Shown here piece by piece: positions 62,081 to 64,000 of a stretch of 64,000 nt of DNA (positions are counted from its first letter, which is position 1; each line of letters opens with the position of its first letter). Source of the DNA: Sedimentibacter sp. MB31-C6 (GTDB lineage: Bacteria; Bacillota; Clostridia; Tissierellales; Sedimentibacteraceae); the NCBI RefSeq assembly GCF_035934735.1, contig NZ_CP142396.1, positions 434,001 through 498,000 on the forward strand, given 5' to 3'. The position numbers and the translations under genes were made by a program. The notes below the pieces were generated by a model, which saw only the letters and a list, made by a program, of their open reading frames with translations, was not told the DNA's origin and did no database searches.

Positions 62081-62629
62081 TTATATTTTTTCATTATACG
62101 AACTTTCAAAGTCCATTATTGTTAAGTCAGTTTCTAAATATCTTGCGAAAGTATATAATACATCAGATAATCTATTTACAAATTTAATTAGAATATCACT
62201 TACTTCTTCTTCTTTTTTAAGACTTAGAATTCTACGCTCTGCTCTCCTGCATATAGTTCTAGAAACATGAAGCGCTGCAGATGCCCTAGATGTCCCAGGA
62301 ACAATAAACTTATCAAAACCACTTATTTTAGGTAAATATTCATCTATTATTCTTTCAAGTCCTTCAATATCTTCTTCTCTAACTTTAAATTTGAATTTTC
62401 CTTCTTCAACAGTTGCCAACTCTCCTGCTACAAAGAATAAGCGCTTTTGTATTTTTAATAACTTACTACTAATGTCATCATCTTCTACAAACTTAGATGC
62501 AAACCCTATAACTGAATTCAATTCATCAACTGTACCATAAGATTCTACTCTAAGAGAATCTTTATCAATTTTAGTACCATCATATAGAGATGTTTTACCT
62601 TTATCACCTGTTTTAGTATATATTTTCAT
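62081..62629 (-). CDS. PduO-type cob(I)alamin adenosyltransferase
   Basis: 182 residues: MKIYTKTGDKGKTSLYDGTKIDKDSLRVESYGTVDELNSVIGFA, FIVPGTSRASAALHVSRTICRRAERRI with the key Arg residues, and RLSDVLYTFARYLE. It makes adenosylcobalamin from cob(I)alamin and ATP. Single gene 30 bases after ksgA on the same strand. No B12-dependent enzyme lies in the window. Confidence 0.93.
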   Translation of the reverse strand: MKIYTKTGDKGKTSLYDGTKIDKDSLRVESYGTVDELNSVIGFASKFVEDDDISSKLLKIQKRLFFVAGELATVEEGKFKFKVREEDIEGLERIIDEYLPKISGFDKFIVPGTSRASAALHVSRTICRRAERRILSLKKEEEVSDILIKFVNRLSDVLYTFARYLETDLTIMDFESSYNEKI

Positions 62630-62659
62630 AGAAATCCTCCCTAATCATTATATATATAA

Positions 62660-63541
62660 TTATACCATGTTTTCATCATCTAAAACATTTATCATTTCAT
62701 TTGATATATTTCCAAACTCTTTTAATGTTAATGTTTCTCCTCTTATACTTGGACTAATATTTACTTTATCTAACACTTCTTTAACTAACTCTTTAGGTAA
62801 ATGTAAATTATTACTTAAGCCGTTCAGTAATGTTTTTCTTCTTTGCCCAAATGATCCTTTTATTACTTTAAAGAGTACTTTTTCATCTTCAACCACTATC
62901 CTTGGCTCTTTTAAAACATCTAAAGAAATTACTGCTGAATCAACCTTTGGCCTAGGCATAAAAACAGTATTAGGAACAATCATAGATACATTTGTATCAG
63001 CCCTATATTGTACAGCAAGAGTAATTGCACCATATTCTTTAGTGCCAGGTTGAGCATTTAACCTTTGAGCAACTTCCTTTTGAACCATAACAACTATTTT
63101 TGATATTTTATATTTTTCCTCTAATATTTTCATTATAATTGGTGTTGTTATATAATAAGGAAGATTTGCAACTATTTTTACATCTAACCCCTCAAATTCC
63201 TCTTCGATAAGCTTATCTACATCTATTTTCATAAAGTCTTCATATATTATTTTAATATTATCATAATTAAGAGTTTCCTTATGAACTTGTTTCAAGCTTT
63301 TATCAATTTCTATTGCAACAACTTTTTTTGCTTTTTTACAAAGACCCTGAGTCAGTGTACCAAAACCAGGTCCTATTTCTATTACTCCAGACTTTTCATC
63401 TACACCTGCTGCTTCCACTATTTTACTAATTATATTTCCATCAATAAGAAAATTTTGTCCAAGTCTTTTGCTGAATTTAAAACCATTCTTTTCAAGAATA
63501 TCCTTCATTACTTTAGGTGAATATAGTTTTTTTTCATCCAT
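62660..63541 (-). CDS. rsmA: 16S rRNA dimethyladenosine transferase
   Basis: About 293 residues, also known as KsgA. SAM-binding IEIGPGFGTLTQGLCKKAKKVVAIEID near 55, catalytic NLPYYITTPI, and the C-terminal GQRRKTLLNGLS. It dimethylates two adenines near the 3' end of 16S rRNA. Start at the ATG at 63541; a TTG at 63547 is also in frame. It follows rnmV by a few bases, the usual Firmicute order. Confidence 0.95.
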   Translation of the reverse strand: MDEKKLYSPKVMKDILEKNGFKFSKRLGQNFLIDGNIISKIVEAAGVDEKSGVIEIGPGFGTLTQGLCKKAKKVVAIEIDKSLKQVHKETLNYDNIKIIYEDFMKIDVDKLIEEEFEGLDVKIVANLPYYITTPIIMKILEEKYKISKIVVMVQKEVAQRLNAQPGTKEYGAITLAVQYRADTNVSMIVPNTVFMPRPKVDSAVISLDVLKEPRIVVEDEKVLFKVIKGSFGQRRKTLLNGLSNNLHLPKELVKEVLDKVNISPSIRGETLTLKEFGNISNEMINVLDDENMV

Positions 63542-63548
63542 TATCAAT

Positions 63549-64000
63549 CTATTCCTTTATTTCATATATGCTATTAATTGCTTTTTCTAATTCTTCTCTG
63601 GTTATTCCAAAAGAATTTAATCTTTTCAAAAATTGTTTTGCACTACAATATCCTATTCCCAATTCGTCTCCAAGTTTCCCCCTTAATTTAGAAGCATTGT
63701 CATTTCCAATAATATTATAATATACCAAGTCTTTAATAGTAAATTCCTGTCTGTTATCTGAAAATTCTGCTTTTGCATTTTTTAAAGCTATTCTAATTTC
63801 TTCTGGAGAAGCATTTTCTACACCTATATTACCATTTTTATTAGCTTTATCTCTCGGAATAAATGCATGCTTGCAATTCTCTATCTCTGAAGATAATATA
63901 TTTCTAATTTTTTTCCCTGGGTAATCTGGATCAGTTAATATTATAATACCTCTGTTTTTAGATGCTTTTTTAATTAAGTTAATTATATTATCATTTATTC
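63549..64000 (-). CDS. rnmV: Ribonuclease M5, C-terminal part (runs off right edge)
   Basis: 150 residues visible: Toprim-type GIIILTDPDYPGKKIRNILS, HAFIPRDKANKNGNIGVENASPEEIRIAL, and the C-terminal GNDNASKLRGKLGDELGIGYCSAKQFLKRLNSFGITREE. RNase M5 matures 5S rRNA. The N-terminus is outside the window. Pairing with rsmA supports the call. Confidence 0.95.
   Translation of the reverse strand, partial: INDNIINLIKKASKNRGIIILTDPDYPGKKIRNILSSEIENCKHAFIPRDKANKNGNIGVENASPEEIRIALKNAKAEFSDNRQEFTIKDLVYYNIIGNDNASKLRGKLGDELGIGYCSAKQFLKRLNSFGITREELEKAINSIYEIKE

Noticed and set aside
1-64000. CRISPR arrays
   Set aside because: No regularly spaced repeats of 25-40 bases were seen. The closest repeats are coding (lectin blades at 52.4-53.2 kb and GETGRR units at 59.7 kb).
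1-64000. tRNA or rRNA genes
   Set aside because: No cloverleaf with GGTTCGAATCC-type T arm or rRNA core sequence was found by reading.

Overview
The window is low-GC DNA from an endospore-forming anaerobic clostridium-like Firmicute. Support comes from an alpha/beta small acid-soluble spore protein, a ksgA-rnmV pair, an LCP wall protein, several 4Fe-4S and tungsten enzymes, strong AGGAGG ribosome sites and TTGACA/TATAAT promoters. The set of families (CD3072/CD3073, EFR1, DUF169, YugP) would fit Sedimentibacter/Tissierellales or Peptostreptococcaceae relatives, but the genus cannot be fixed from the sequence alone. No rRNA, tRNA or CRISPR array was seen.

Layout. 1-4.8 kb is a small defence-type island: the start of an SF1 helicase, a broken PLD/DUF3427 helicase, a complete IS4-type insertion sequence (18-bp inverted repeats, 9-bp target duplication), and an AbiF/Abi_2 HEPN protein followed directly by its own promoter and a two-hairpin non-coding RNA. 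I consider the AbiF-ncRNA pair the most interesting system here. 4.9-14.4 kb carries an EFR1 ferredoxin, a SLOG protein, a rhodanese lipoprotein, a dead toxin-antitoxin pair, regulators, VanW, a sigma/anti-sigma-like cluster, and a GIY-YIG / MoxR-AAA / VWA operon with a possible A10 frameshift. 14.5-20.9 kb is one catabolic operon (class III aminotransferase, double class II aldolase, TetR, FGGY kinase, aldehyde dehydrogenase) behind a consensus promoter and palindromic operator.

21-34 kb is a mix of housekeeping-type genes (YugP protease, YbjQ, AraC-GyrI regulator, DUF169, PEP-synthase-like phosphotransferase with its TetR, Nudix) and an unusual number of decayed genes: a TetM-like factor with an internal deletion, a TDT transporter, an Fe-S protein, a nucleosidase, IS3 and others. 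34-38.2 kb holds an amino-acid-type ABC transporter flanked by two TudS-like (DUF523-related) proteins and a CD3073-type ECF S component. 38.4-50.5 kb has BlaR1/BlaI-like genes, a nitroreductase whose promoter lies in a 102-bp repeat also found 5.7 kb away, a PadR/DUF1048/DUF1048/KTR operon, a broken drug-type ABC exporter, a staygreen-family protein, and a divergent hydrolase/TetR pair.

50.5-64 kb holds P5C dehydrogenase, a six-bladed lectin-like repeat protein, a tungsten aldehyde ferredoxin oxidoreductase operon coupled to NuoE/NuoF/NuoG-like subunits (likely moving aldehyde electrons between ferredoxin and NAD), spore-related small proteins, an LCP ligase, a PduO-type cobalamin adenosyltransferase, KsgA and the end of RNase M5.

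All family calls come from reading translations and motifs by eye; no database search was run.
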